Source: Neobacillus pocheonensis (GTDB lineage Bacteria > Bacillota > Bacilli > Bacillales > Cytobacillaceae). From it: a stretch of DNA of 64,000 nt. This document shows positions 1 through 8,719 of this stretch, one piece after another. The stretch is taken from contig JAMQCR010000001.1 in assembly GCA_023702235.1 (NCBI GenBank), positions 1,116,001-1,180,000 on the forward strand, in the 5' to 3' direction. The position numbers were made by a program, and so were the translations under genes. The notes beneath the pieces are model-generated. The model was not told where the DNA came from. It searched no databases and saw only the letters and a program-made list of their open reading frames with translations. The first letter of the stretch is position 1, and each line of letters starts with the position of its first letter.

Positions 1-1529
1 TTCTTTTGCTATCAGCAAGTGTCCCGGGAATTATGTCAAGGCTTCGAATCGCACAGGAAATTTTATCTTTTCCAATCATTAATATTTCTCATCAGCTTTC
101 GGTTGCGGCGGGTTTTCTGTTGTTAGGGTTATCACGAGGGATTGAGTATAGTGTAAAGAGAACATATGATTTAACGATGCTTGCTTTGATTCTTGCTGCA
201 TTATTCTCTATTTTTAAAGGCATTGATTATGAAGAAGCGATTTTTTTAATCATTGTTGCACTTCTCCTTAGGATGTCTAAGGGGCAGTTTTATCGGGAAA
301 GCTATGTCCTTACATGGGGCAAAACGATTTTTGATATCACAATCATTCTCATAATTACAACTATGTATATAGTAATTGGGTATTTAAATTTGCCTTCTGC
401 AAAATTGACAATACCGAAAAAGTTCTTACCATATGTGATTGTCGATTATCGTGATTTGTTTAGTAGTGCACTTATTGGCTTATTGATTGCATTTCTGATC
501 ATTCTAATCGGTTATTTGGTTAGTAAACCAAAAAGTTGGCAATTCGTGAAGTCAAATGGTCAGGAAAAAGAAATCAATGAACATTTATTGAAATATCACG
601 GGAAAGCTTTGTCCCATTTAGTTTTCTTACATGACAAATATACCTTTTGGAATAGTAAGAAAAATATATTAATCATTTTTCAACAATATGCAGATAAACT
701 GGTCATTCTTGGCGATCCAATTGGAGAAAAAAGTGAATTATCAAAAGCAATTGAAGAATTTCAAGAAGTATCGGACTTACATGGATTTACACCGGTGTTT
801 TATCATGTTAGTGATGAGATGCTTCCATTCCTGCACGGCAACGGCTATGCCTTTTTTAAATTAGGAGAGGAAGCTTTTATTGATCTAAGAAACTTTACAC
901 TTGCTGGAAATAAAATGAAGACATTAAGTATCGTGAAAAGTAATTTTTTAAAAGAAAACTACCATTTTGAAGTAAAAAAACCTCCTTTTTCTATGGAGTT
1001 ATTTGACGAATTAAAAGAAATATCTGATGATTGGCTCCAAGGAAGAAGAGAGAAAGGTTTTTCACTTGGCTTTTTTGACATTGCATACTTGAATAAAGCT
1101 CCGATTGCTATTATTAAAGATGAAAAAAATCAAATTTGGGGATTTACCAGCATTATGCATGTTTATGATGAACATAACACCATTTCCATAGATTTAATGA
1201 GATTTAAGCCCGAAGCACCAGCCGGAACGATGGATTTCCTCTTTATATCATTATTTGATTGGGCAAAACAAAAGGGATATGGTCGTTTTAATATCGGAAT
1301 GTCACCATTAGCTAATGTGGGTCTTTCAAGATTTTCCTTTTTGAGTGAAAAAATTGCTGCGCAAATTTTTTTTCATGGCCATTTTCTCTACCATTTTCAA
1401 GGATTATGGAAATTTAATGAAAAGTACGCTGATACTTGGGAACCAAAATATTTGGCTTACCGTAAAAAATCTTCCTTACCATTTACCATGGCGCAAATTA
1501 CTCTGTTGATTTCGCGAAAAAGAGAATAG
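1..1529 (+). CDS. mprF: Phosphatidylglycerol lysyltransferase MprF, C-terminal part (5' end outside window)
   Basis: MprF transfers lysine from Lys-tRNA to phosphatidylglycerol and flips the product, lowering membrane negative charge and giving resistance to cationic peptides. The frame is open to the left edge, so the TTG near base 6 is internal; about 507 of the usual ~850 residues are present. The first ~180 residues are hydrophobic helices, followed by the soluble C-terminal catalytic domain (DUF2156/GNAT-like fold) containing the LGDPIGE and FNIGMSPLANVGLS motifs typical of the family. It ends in a strong hairpin terminator, so it closes its transcription unit. The family call is firm; only the N-terminal flippase part is missing because of the window edge. 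Confidence 0.93.
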   Translation, partial: LLLSASVPGIMSRLRIAQEILSFPIINISHQLSVAAGFLLLGLSRGIEYSVKRTYDLTMLALILAALFSIFKGIDYEEAIFLIIVALLLRMSKGQFYRESYVLTWGKTIFDITIILIITTMYIVIGYLNLPSAKLTIPKKFLPYVIVDYRDLFSSALIGLLIAFLIILIGYLVSKPKSWQFVKSNGQEKEINEHLLKYHGKALSHLVFLHDKYTFWNSKKNILIIFQQYADKLVILGDPIGEKSELSKAIEEFQEVSDLHGFTPVFYHVSDEMLPFLHGNGYAFFKLGEEAFIDLRNFTLAGNKMKTLSIVKSNFLKENYHFEVKKPPFSMELFDELKEISDDWLQGRREKGFSLGFFDIAYLNKAPIAIIKDEKNQIWGFTSIMHVYDEHNTISIDLMRFKPEAPAGTMDFLFISLFDWAKQKGYGRFNIGMSPLANVGLSRFSFLSEKIAAQIFFHGHFLYHFQGLWKFNEKYADTWEPKYLAYRKKSSLPFTMAQITLLISRKRE

Positions 1530-1540
1530 AATGTATGGAA

Positions 1541-1580
1541 AAATAAGCCATGAAAGGGCTACCTTTCATGGCTTATTTAT
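1541..1580 (+). terminator. Intrinsic terminator after mprF
   Basis: A perfect 17-bp stem (1541-1557 with 1562-1578) closes a 4-nt loop. The stem ends in TTATTTAT, giving a modest U-tract. Confidence 0.8.
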
Positions 1581-1648
1581 CTTTGTTATGTAATAGTGAT
1601 CGTTCTACATTTATAATAGCCATCAGTTGATAATCATCTAAAGTATCA

Positions 1649-1688
1649 ATTCACTTGAAAACTGCCAATATGCCGTTTTCAAGTGAAT
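1649..1688. repeat. 14-bp inverted repeat
   Basis: ATTCACTTGAAAAC at 1649-1662 is the exact reverse complement of 1675-1688, with a 12-nt loop. It lies just beyond the stop of the minus-strand GerPA/PF-like gene. There is no U-tract in either direction, so its role (terminator or mRNA stabiliser) is uncertain. Confidence 0.55.
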
Positions 1689-1710
1689 ACCAATTAAACT
1701 ACACCTGCTT

Positions 1711-1973
1711 TTACTCACACTCCTTATCCACAGTTTTGGGATAGGATTCAAATGAACTGGGAGAATCAATTTGATCCCTGTCGTCAACAAAACTCCTTGT
1801 GCCCAAAAAATCACTTTTATCGCCGAAATTTTGACCGTAGCCTTGGTTTTTTTTATCAGAATTATGCCAATCTGCAAGTAGGTTTTGGCAATATTTACAG
1901 CTGATGCATTTTCAAAGGAATTAATTTTAATCATAAATATATTAATATTAATATATGGAATCGGAGCTGGCAC
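1711..1973 (-). pseudogene. GerPA/GerPF-like small spore germination protein, frameshifted
   Basis: Reading the minus strand from a GTG at 1973, preceded by AAGGAGGA, gives a PIPYINI start and then KINSFENASAVNI. The frame is then lost and resumes one base later as QNLLADWHNSDKK, continuing to a stop at 1711. Adding one G at about 1890 (GCC to GGCC) restores a single ~87-residue protein. The order (short hydrophobic start, N-x-I-x-S, xVNIGQ, polar tail) is that of the GerPA/GerPF family, whose members help germinants cross the spore coat. The GerPC-like and Hsp20 genes nearby fit a spore role. The single-base loss may be a sequencing error. I rely on motif resemblance and have no alignment. 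Confidence 0.55.
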
Positions 1974-2168
1974 TTTTATCTCCTCCTTATACTTGCTTTT
2001 ATATATATGCGCTTTCTGAAGGTTTATGTAGTGAGTCAATTAATTGGATTAAATTAAGATTTGCTTCAGTATGATGTGAGTAGTAGGAAATTTTAATTAA
2101 AATAATTAAAAATTGACATATTGCAGTTAGGGCCCTTTTAGAAATCAGGAGGAAGGAGTTGAAGCGGA

Positions 2169-2660
2169 ATGGAAATGGATAAATTAAAACAATGGATGGA
2201 AATTGCCCAAAATATGCATGGCGGGGATTTTTGGAAAAATATTTTTGACCAAGAATTCGCCAAACAATTTATAAACGATCAACAACAATTTAAATCTCCT
2301 TTTACTGGTTTTGCGGAGAAATCATTTCGTGAAGAAAAAAATACGCGAACTTTCCCCATGATTGATTTATTAGAAGGAGAACAAGAGGTACTGGTATTGA
2401 TTGAGCTACCCGGGGTAAAGAAAGAAAATATAGAATTAGGGCTAAATGGTAATACACTTACCATTAAAGGTACAGCACTCCCAATCCATAATCATTTAAA
2501 GGTTACTTATTCTGAAAGGTTTTATGGTGAGTTCCAGAGGCAGATTAAATTACCTGATACCATCAATCCTAAAGATTTAAATGCAAAATTCTGGAATGGG
2601 ATTTTGTTTGTCAGCTATCAACGCATATTGGAAAAAGGAGAAATAATTACAATTGACTAG
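2169..2660 (+). CDS. Hsp20/alpha-crystallin family protein
   Basis: 163 residues. The C-terminal two thirds is an alpha-crystallin domain: the stretch around residues 62-95 (VLVLIELPGVKKENIELGLNGN) and the RFYGEFQRQIKLPDTI segment are the classical strands. The family consists of ATP-independent holdases, but Bacillus spores also carry Hsp20-like coat and germination proteins (CotM, GerT). Doubled AGGAGG/AAGGAG at 2147-2158 supports the ATG at 2169. Divergent from the GerPA/PF-like gene and followed after 83 bp by a GerPC-like gene, which makes a spore coat or germination role (GerT-like) more likely than heat shock. That last step is inference from context. Confidence 0.8.
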   Translation: MEMDKLKQWMEIAQNMHGGDFWKNIFDQEFAKQFINDQQQFKSPFTGFAEKSFREEKNTRTFPMIDLLEGEQEVLVLIELPGVKKENIELGLNGNTLTIKGTALPIHNHLKVTYSERFYGEFQRQIKLPDTINPKDLNAKFWNGILFVSYQRILEKGEIITID

Positions 2661-2743
2661 CAGCTTTAACCTTTTTTTTATTTGGACATGTTCAGCGTAC
2701 TTCACCATATATATGATAGTAAGGTATTAATAAGGGAGCGTTT

Positions 2744-3178
2744 ATGACCATGTCATTAAAAGATTTATTCCTCATATTCAATAAAAATGATTATGAAAAG
2801 GACTTAAAGAAAAAATTGTCTTCCTTAGAATCCAATATAGAAGAATTAAAAAAGTCTTTATTACTTTTTCAGGAACAGAAACAACCTCAGGCGGAGGTAA
2901 AGGCTAATGACCCGCCCATTATTATTGAAAAAATAAATATTGAAAAAATCATTTTTGATAAATATGAGTTAAATAATAATTTCGGCCAGCTTGGAATAAA
3001 AGAATTAAAGGGGAAATTAAATATTGGTGCCACGTACGGAAGTGAATTCACGCCGAAAATAGATGACGAAGAAAAGGAGGAAATAAGGAAGAAAGATTGG
3101 AGTAAGGCTTCATCCACTGAAAAGGGCCCTAAAGTAAATATAAATGCAAAAAGACAAGAAGAAATGAGGAAAGACTAA
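2744..3178 (+). CDS. GerPC-like spore germination protein
   Basis: 144 residues. Residues 15-45 form a coiled coil (KDLKKKLSSLESNIEELKKS), then comes PIIIEKINIEKIIFDKYELNNNFGQLGIKELKGKLNIGAT and a charged tail rich in K, E and D. A short coiled coil followed by an EKI-(E/K)-Y...LxGxLNIG motif is the layout of GerPC, part of the GerP proteins needed for germinants to reach receptors in the inner spore membrane. It is shorter than GerPC (~200 aa) and stands outside a gerPA-F operon, so it is probably a paralogue. AGGGAG lies before the ATG. It probably shares late sporulation timing with the Hsp20 gene upstream, but I cannot assign a sigma-K promoter with confidence. Confidence 0.6.
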   Translation: MTMSLKDLFLIFNKNDYEKDLKKKLSSLESNIEELKKSLLLFQEQKQPQAEVKANDPPIIIEKINIEKIIFDKYELNNNFGQLGIKELKGKLNIGATYGSEFTPKIDDEEKEEIRKKDWSKASSTEKGPKVNINAKRQEEMRKD

Positions 3179-3207
3179 AGTTGAATCCTTTAGTCTTTAA
3201 GTAAGTA

Positions 3208-3447
3208 TTAGTGAAATCTACTTTCTACTTGTTGGCATACTTCATCAGCGGACATTCCATCCGCGTCAATGACTGCACCTTTTGTTAAGGTATCTTGCAT
3301 CCCCATCATGTTTGAATCGGCCGAAATTACACAGCAATCACAATTTTGAGCGTCTGACTCCTGCTTTAATTCCACTATATCATAACCTTTTTCACGAAGA
3401 GCTTGTTGAATATTTGTAAGGGATTGTTCTACTCCAATTTTTGCCAT
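3208..3447 (-). CDS. UPF0180 family protein (YkuS-like)
   Basis: 79 residues starting [10 protein letters not shown], with AGGAGGAGGTGTTTT before the ATG at 3447; the longer upstream frame has no ribosome site. Small Bacillus proteins of this family begin with this sequence, followed by the [11 protein letters not shown] segment. Two cysteine-containing sites (NCDCCVIS) and the [27 protein letters not shown] tail match the family layout. Function is unknown; B. subtilis YkuS is uncharacterised. It is monocistronic and divergent from the YuzL-like gene. Confidence 0.85.
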   Translation of the reverse strand: MAKIGVEQSLTNIQQALREKGYDIVELKQESDAQNCDCCVISADSNMMGMQDTLTKGAVIDADGMSADEVCQQVESRFH

Positions 3448-3548
3448 ACAAAACACCTCCTCCTGTAGATTATTTTGCCTAAGTTTGTTGTAAATATTCC
3501 GCATAAGTAGCGATAATCTTCCAAAAACTAAGATTGGAGGTGTAGATA

Positions 3549-3680
3549 ATGGGAAAACGTAAAAGTGATCCATCAACCATTGGGCTAAATTCGATGCAAG
3601 TTGAAGGCCAAGGAACCACAACAACGGAAACGGGGACAAAGAAAGAATCATCTTCCCGTAGAATACAAAAAAGAAGCTGA
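3549..3680 (+). CDS. YuzL-like small protein
   Basis: A 43-residue ORF with GGAGG nine bases before the ATG. It reads [21 protein letters not shown] and then a Thr/Ser/Lys-rich tail. The basic N-terminus, the K-x-DPS-x-x-G-x-x-x-x-x-V-x-G spacing and the disordered polar tail resemble the YuzL family of small Bacillus proteins of unknown role, often expressed in sporulation. The bidirectional terminator at 3694 closes it. The identification rests on pattern only. Confidence 0.6.
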   Translation: MGKRKSDPSTIGLNSMQVEGQGTTTTETGTKKESSSRRIQKRS

Positions 3681-3693
3681 AGTACGGAAAAAA

Positions 3694-3721
3694 GCGGATG
3701 ACTCCTGTCATCCGCACTTTG
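3694..3721. terminator. Bidirectional terminator
   Basis: GCGGATGAC (3694-3702) pairs perfectly with 3707-3715 around a 4-nt loop. An A-run precedes it and TTTGTTT follows, so it can serve both the small plus-strand gene and the minus-strand ABC-F gene. Confidence 0.8.
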
Positions 3722-3722
3722 T

Positions 3723-5375
<1,653 letters not shown>

Positions 5376-5586
5376 TTATATCATTAATGTAAGGGAAGAG
5401 CGAATTCTTTTAATTTATTCCCTAAATATGGATGGAATAGAACAAACTTAATAATTAGGTTTCAATAAAAGGAAATACCAAAAACTCTTCATGAAAAATT
5501 TTCTAAAAATATTTTTTTGTTTTCACACTTTATTCATACTTTTGTTGTAGAATTATTTTAAGAAGTAATTAAAGAAGGTGAGAAGT

Positions 5587-5721
5587 ATGGCAAAAAAACA
5601 GCTTACTGAACTAGTTAATAAATTAAAAAAAGCTGGTATAAAAGCAAGTTTAACAAAACCAAAGTCCAATTACCTTTTATCTTTACAGCAAATAAAAAAT
5701 TATCCTTCATCCGTGAATTAA
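5587..5721 (+). CDS. Small basic protein, unknown
   Basis: 44 codons, MAKKQLTELVNKLKKAGI onwards, with a good AAGGTGAG ribosome site and a following terminator, so it looks genuinely expressed. It is basic, predicted mostly helical in the first half, with no cysteines and no signal peptide. I do not recognise the family. It sits alone between the ABC-F and SCO1 genes, both of which run the other way. Confidence 0.55.
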   Translation: MAKKQLTELVNKLKKAGIKASLTKPKSNYLLSLQQIKNYPSSVN

Positions 5722-5730
5722 ATAAGTAGG

Positions 5731-5764
5731 AAAGCGATTAACCTTTGGGATTAACCGCTTTTTT
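5731..5764. terminator. Imperfect bidirectional terminator
   Basis: AAAGCG...ATTAACC pairs imperfectly with GGATTAACCGCTTT, followed by T7 on the plus strand and U-rich sequence on the minus strand. It serves the 44-codon gene and the convergent SCO1 gene. Confidence 0.65.
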
Positions 5765-5768
5765 TATG

Positions 5769-6368
5769 TTAGTTAATTTTATCTAAGATTTTGCTATAAA
5801 CTTCTTGTTTATTAAAGTCATTACCCATTGGGAACTTGGCAATAAATTTATTATTTTTATCAACTAAATAAGTGTAGGTTGAATGAATGAATTGACCATT
5901 ACCTGGGTCTTTGTATTGAAATTGCAGTGAGTTTGCAATCTCCTGAATTTTCTGTTGATCCCTCTTGATATTTTGCTTGTCTCCTGTTAAGAACATCCAG
6001 TTTCCATCATTATTGATGCCAAACCCTTTCATATATCCTTTTAAAACTTCAGGAGTGTCTCGGTAAGGGTCAATGGATATGGTAATGAATTCAATTTTGT
6101 TACCAAAAATGCCCTTCTTTTCTAAATCCTTTTCCAAAAGACTTATCTTTTGAGTGGTAGTGGGACAAATATCTGGACAGTGAGTATAAATAAACTCGAC
6201 AAGTTTTAATTTCGTATGATCTTGTCCAAGTTTGAATGTATCACCGGTTTGGTTTACTAAAGTAGTTGTTGGTATTGTTGCATTTGCATCTCGAATAAGA
6301 AAAAAAGATATTCCAGCCGCAATCCCGAGGAAGACAGCGAGACTGCATATTAGATAGATCTTTTTCAT
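5769..6368 (-). CDS. SCO1/SenC family copper chaperone (YpmQ-like)
   Basis: 199 residues. An N-terminal membrane anchor (residues 5-26) precedes a thioredoxin fold facing the outside. The copper-binding CPDIC (CxxxC) motif is at about residues 68-72 (YTHCPDICPTT) and the partner histidine is in FIHSTYTYLVD. SCO proteins deliver copper to the CuA centre of cytochrome c oxidase. Other redox landmarks are present, including FITISIDPYRDTPEVL. A separate unit, next to but divergent from the anaerobic block. No copper operator is evident. Confidence 0.92.
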   Translation of the reverse strand: MKKIYLICSLAVFLGIAAGISFFLIRDANATIPTTTLVNQTGDTFKLGQDHTKLKLVEFIYTHCPDICPTTTQKISLLEKDLEKKGIFGNKIEFITISIDPYRDTPEVLKGYMKGFGINNDGNWMFLTGDKQNIKRDQQKIQEIANSLQFQYKDPGNGQFIHSTYTYLVDKNNKFIAKFPMGNDFNKQEVYSKILDKIN

Positions 6369-6631
6369 AACGAATCCCTCCTAACAATAAGATAAAGAAG
6401 TTTTCACGAAAAAGACATGGATATTTTGTGAACAAAAAGTAATTATTACGATAGATTAGTTAGATTGAGCTTTTTAGGCTTGGACTATATGCTCCTCCAT
6501 TTAATAACTTAATTTGTCAATGAAGAATTTCAGAATATCACTTGAAAACGTTTTAAAAACTGTCATATATCGTTCATGGTTGTACCTATTAACAAATCAG
6601 GAATAGGGGTATATGATGTAAATATAAATCG

Positions 6632-6650
6632 CATGTGAAATTATTCACAA
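6632..6650 (+). promoter_or_regulatory. Rex-like (or FNR-like) operator before the FNT gene
   Basis: TGTGA-AATTAT-TCACA lies at 6634-6649, with the half sites ATGTGAAAT and TTGTGAATA. It fits both the Rex consensus (TTGTGAAAT palindrome) and the TGTGA-N6-TCACA FNR consensus. Its centre is only ~33 bp before the start codon, too close to activate. It must lie at or downstream of the transcription start, so repression (Rex) is the better reading. The B. subtilis homologue ywcJ belongs to the Rex regulon. Confidence 0.65.
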
Positions 6651-6674
6651 TTTGAAAATAAAGGAGTCTTTCCT

Positions 6675-7523
6675 GTGGAACTTCAACCAATGGAACAAGT
6701 AATTGAACTTGCTTTAAAAAAGAAAAAAATTCTTAATGATTCATTTGTAAGATATTTAATGAGAGCAGCTTTATCTGGTATCTATATCGGATTTGGGATT
6801 ATGTTATCGTTTCGCTTAGGGGAGGGGTTTTTTGAAATTCATTCTCCGGTAGCATCTATTATGACTTCGATTTTCTTTGGAATCGCATTAATTCTAATCA
6901 TTTATGGAGGTTCTGAATTATTTACTGGAAACACCATGTACTTTACAATGAGCACGCTGAATAAAGCAACATCTTGGAAGGATACGATGCAAAACTGGTT
7001 TGCCTGCTATTTAGGGAATTTAATTGGTGCTGTCTTCTTCGCTTTGTTGGTCATGAGTTCTGGGCTATTTTCCTCTCTGGAAAGTAGCCAGCTGTTAATG
7101 GCTACTGCAGCACATAAAATGGATGGTACCACTTTTGAATTATTTTTCCGTGCGATTCTATGTAATTGGGTTGTCTGCTTAGCAGTTTGGCTTCCAATGC
7201 ATGTAAAAGGAGATATGGCAAAAATTACTGTAATGATGTTATTAGTTTTTGCCTTCGTCGCTTCTGGGTTTGAACATAGCATTGCCAATATGGTGACATT
7301 TTCAATCGCTTTGTCTGTACCACACCCAGTAACCATCACCCTTATAGGAGCGATTCATAATTTAATACCGGTAACAATCGGTAATATTATCGGTGGCGGA
7401 TTATTTGTCGGCGGGATGTATGTATATCTTTCATCCCCAGCAAAACAAAAACAACATCTAGAGCTGACAAACAATAAAACAAAAACAATGAAACCAAGCT
7501 TTTTAAGAAAAGTAAAAGCATAA
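6675..7523 (+). CDS. Formate/nitrite channel (FNT family, YwcJ/NirC-like)
   Basis: 282 residues from a GTG with AAAGGAGT ahead. Six hydrophobic segments and the family landmarks are present: SGIYIGFG near residue 36, the GSELFTGNTMYF loop, and the second half-repeat with GFEHSIANM and NIIGGGLFVG. FNT pentamers conduct formate, nitrite or hydrosulfide. Placement just before the nitrate reductase operon suggests nitrite export or formate exchange during nitrate respiration. The Rex-like operator suggests induction when NADH is high. It has its own terminator at 7544, so it is not co-transcribed with nar. Confidence 0.92.
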   Translation: MELQPMEQVIELALKKKKILNDSFVRYLMRAALSGIYIGFGIMLSFRLGEGFFEIHSPVASIMTSIFFGIALILIIYGGSELFTGNTMYFTMSTLNKATSWKDTMQNWFACYLGNLIGAVFFALLVMSSGLFSSLESSQLLMATAAHKMDGTTFELFFRAILCNWVVCLAVWLPMHVKGDMAKITVMMLLVFAFVASGFEHSIANMVTFSIALSVPHPVTITLIGAIHNLIPVTIGNIIGGGLFVGGMYVYLSSPAKQKQHLELTNNKTKTMKPSFLRKVKA

Positions 7524-7543
7524 GCAATAGACATGACAGGACT

Positions 7544-7575
7544 AAAGAGCTGAAGGCTGGACTTCAGCTCTTTTT
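7544..7575 (+). terminator. Terminator after the FNT gene
   Basis: AAAGAGCTGAAG (7544-7555) pairs perfectly with 7562-7573 around GCTGGA, followed by T-rich sequence. It separates the FNT gene from the nar unit. A possible sigma-A promoter for the nar unit, TTGTTG-N17-TAAGAT, starts within its tail (7574-7602). Confidence 0.85.
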
Positions 7576-7653
7576 GTTGTATTAAAGTTTAGGGAGTAAG
7601 ATTATGGAAAGGCTTATGATGAAAACTTTCATATATAAAAAAGGAGAAAAAAG

Positions 7654-8076
7654 ATGTCAGGACCAAGTTTAAAGAAACAAGATGCACATTCATCTATCCA
7701 TGAGGCTGCATTAAATGAAGCGAAAGAATTAAGAGGATTATTTTATAAATGTCTGAAGGATGGAGAAAAGGACATGGCATTACAAGTTGCAGAAATTGTC
7801 ATTGAACATTGGGAATCACGGACTCTGAAGCATGCCGATTCAGAAGAGGAAGGTTTATATAAGGATCTTGTGGAAGAGAACACTGATTTAAATCCTCTTG
7901 TTATTCAGCTGACACGCGATCATGATCTCATGCGCAGAATGGTGGAACAAATGAAAGAGCTGCTCATAAAGAATGAAATGGATGAAAGGATGATTGCTTT
8001 ACTGGATTCCCTTATTATTGTGGATTCTATCCATAATGAAGACGAAATGAATAAGCTTCTAGCTAATAACGAATGA
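7654..8076 (+). CDS. Hemerythrin-like (HHE) domain protein heading the nar operon
   Basis: 140 residues, all helical. Candidate di-iron ligands are spread as in HHE proteins: H50 in IEHWESR, H58 in LKHADSEEEGLY with neighbouring Glu, H89 in TRDHDLMRR, and H131/E133 in SIHNEDEMN. Such proteins bind O2 or NO at a non-haem di-iron site and repair or protect against nitrosative stress. It is the first gene after a terminator and is followed, all on one strand, by two small genes and narGHJI. I infer NO handling or oxygen sensing for the nitrate reductase. AAAGGAG precedes the ATG. Confidence 0.8.
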   Translation: MSGPSLKKQDAHSSIHEAALNEAKELRGLFYKCLKDGEKDMALQVAEIVIEHWESRTLKHADSEEEGLYKDLVEENTDLNPLVIQLTRDHDLMRRMVEQMKELLIKNEMDERMIALLDSLIIVDSIHNEDEMNKLLANNE

Positions 8077-8111
8077 TAAAAATTAGGAAGTAATGGAAAA
8101 AGGTGATGTAA

Positions 8112-8408
8112 ATGGTAGAGGAAAGATTATTACGTTTTGCTGCGCCGGCGTTATATCAGAGAATGGTCGAAACCTTTTCAACCTTTCATATTCATCCTTA
8201 CGATGTTCAAGCCACTATTTTTAAAAATGAGAGTGGATTTGATGTCACCTTAAGGTTTTCAAATGATTTCTCTCAGACTGTAACAATCGATCTCAAAAAT
8301 GAACAGGTGGCACAACCGGATGAAGATGTGACACGTTTCTTTGAAGAGGCGGCAGCTAAATGTAAGTCCACCCTAATTGCAGATTATTATAAAATGATAA
8401 AGCTATAA
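8112..8408 (+). CDS. Unknown protein of the nar operon
   Basis: 98 residues, acidic, without signal peptide or membrane segment. It reads as alternating strands (VQATIFKNESGFDVTLRFSNDFSQTVTIDL) flanked by helices, and has one cysteine. AAAGGTGATG precedes the ATG. It lies 35 bp after the hemerythrin gene and 17 bp before the next gene, so it is clearly co-transcribed toward narG. I do not recognise the family and assign no function; an accessory or assembly role is only suggested by position. Confidence 0.7.
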   Translation: MVEERLLRFAAPALYQRMVETFSTFHIHPYDVQATIFKNESGFDVTLRFSNDFSQTVTIDLKNEQVAQPDEDVTRFFEEAAAKCKSTLIADYYKMIKL

Positions 8409-8425
8409 AAGGAGCTGGAAGACGA

Positions 8426-8719
8426 TTGTTTTCATTTGAAACAGAAGCGCTGCTCGTTGATGACAGAGAAGATTTAATTGCTGTGCTTCAGCTGCGATTC
8501 GGAAATATCACAGGTGAATTCATAGAAAAAATCTATGAAATTGGTGACATGAATACGTTGCAACGTCTCATTCTTTCAGCAGCAAATGCGGCCAATTGGA
8601 ATGTTTTTTTGGAGGAGTTTAATGCCGGTAGGGATTCGTTTCGACTAGTAGGGGAGAATTTTAACCCCCTAAGAAACCTTCTGGAAGAAAGGGATGGCAT
8701 CGATGGAAAAGAAGCATAA
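8426..8719 (+). CDS. Unknown protein of the nar operon (DUF4351-like stretch)
   Basis: 97 residues from a TTG start with AAAGGAG 11 bases upstream; no in-frame ATG is available. The central LIAVLQLRFGNITGEFIEKIYEIGDMNTLQRLILSAANA segment has the L-x-x-RFG...I..L....L..L spacing of the DUF4351 helical domain found at the end of PD-(D/E)XK transposase-like proteins, here standing alone. Its end overlaps the narG start by about 17-26 bases, which implies translational coupling. Function unknown. Confidence 0.65.
   Translation: MFSFETEALLVDDREDLIAVLQLRFGNITGEFIEKIYEIGDMNTLQRLILSAANAANWNVFLEEFNAGRDSFRLVGENFNPLRNLLEERDGIDGKEA

Noticed and set aside
1638-2039. Minus-strand 133-residue ORF taken as one protein
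   Set aside because: Its first 12 codons lie before the ribosome site and its second half is the wrong frame of the GerPA/PF-like gene; the correct reading is the frameshifted gene at 1711-1973.
2690-2743. Sigma-K promoter for the GerPC-like gene
   Set aside because: CATATATATGATA resembles the -10 element, but the match is partial in AT-rich DNA and the -35 is not informative.
6542-6557. cre site upstream of the FNT gene
   Set aside because: TTGAAAACGTTTTAAA lacks the conserved C of the right half and lies far from the gene; too weak to annotate.
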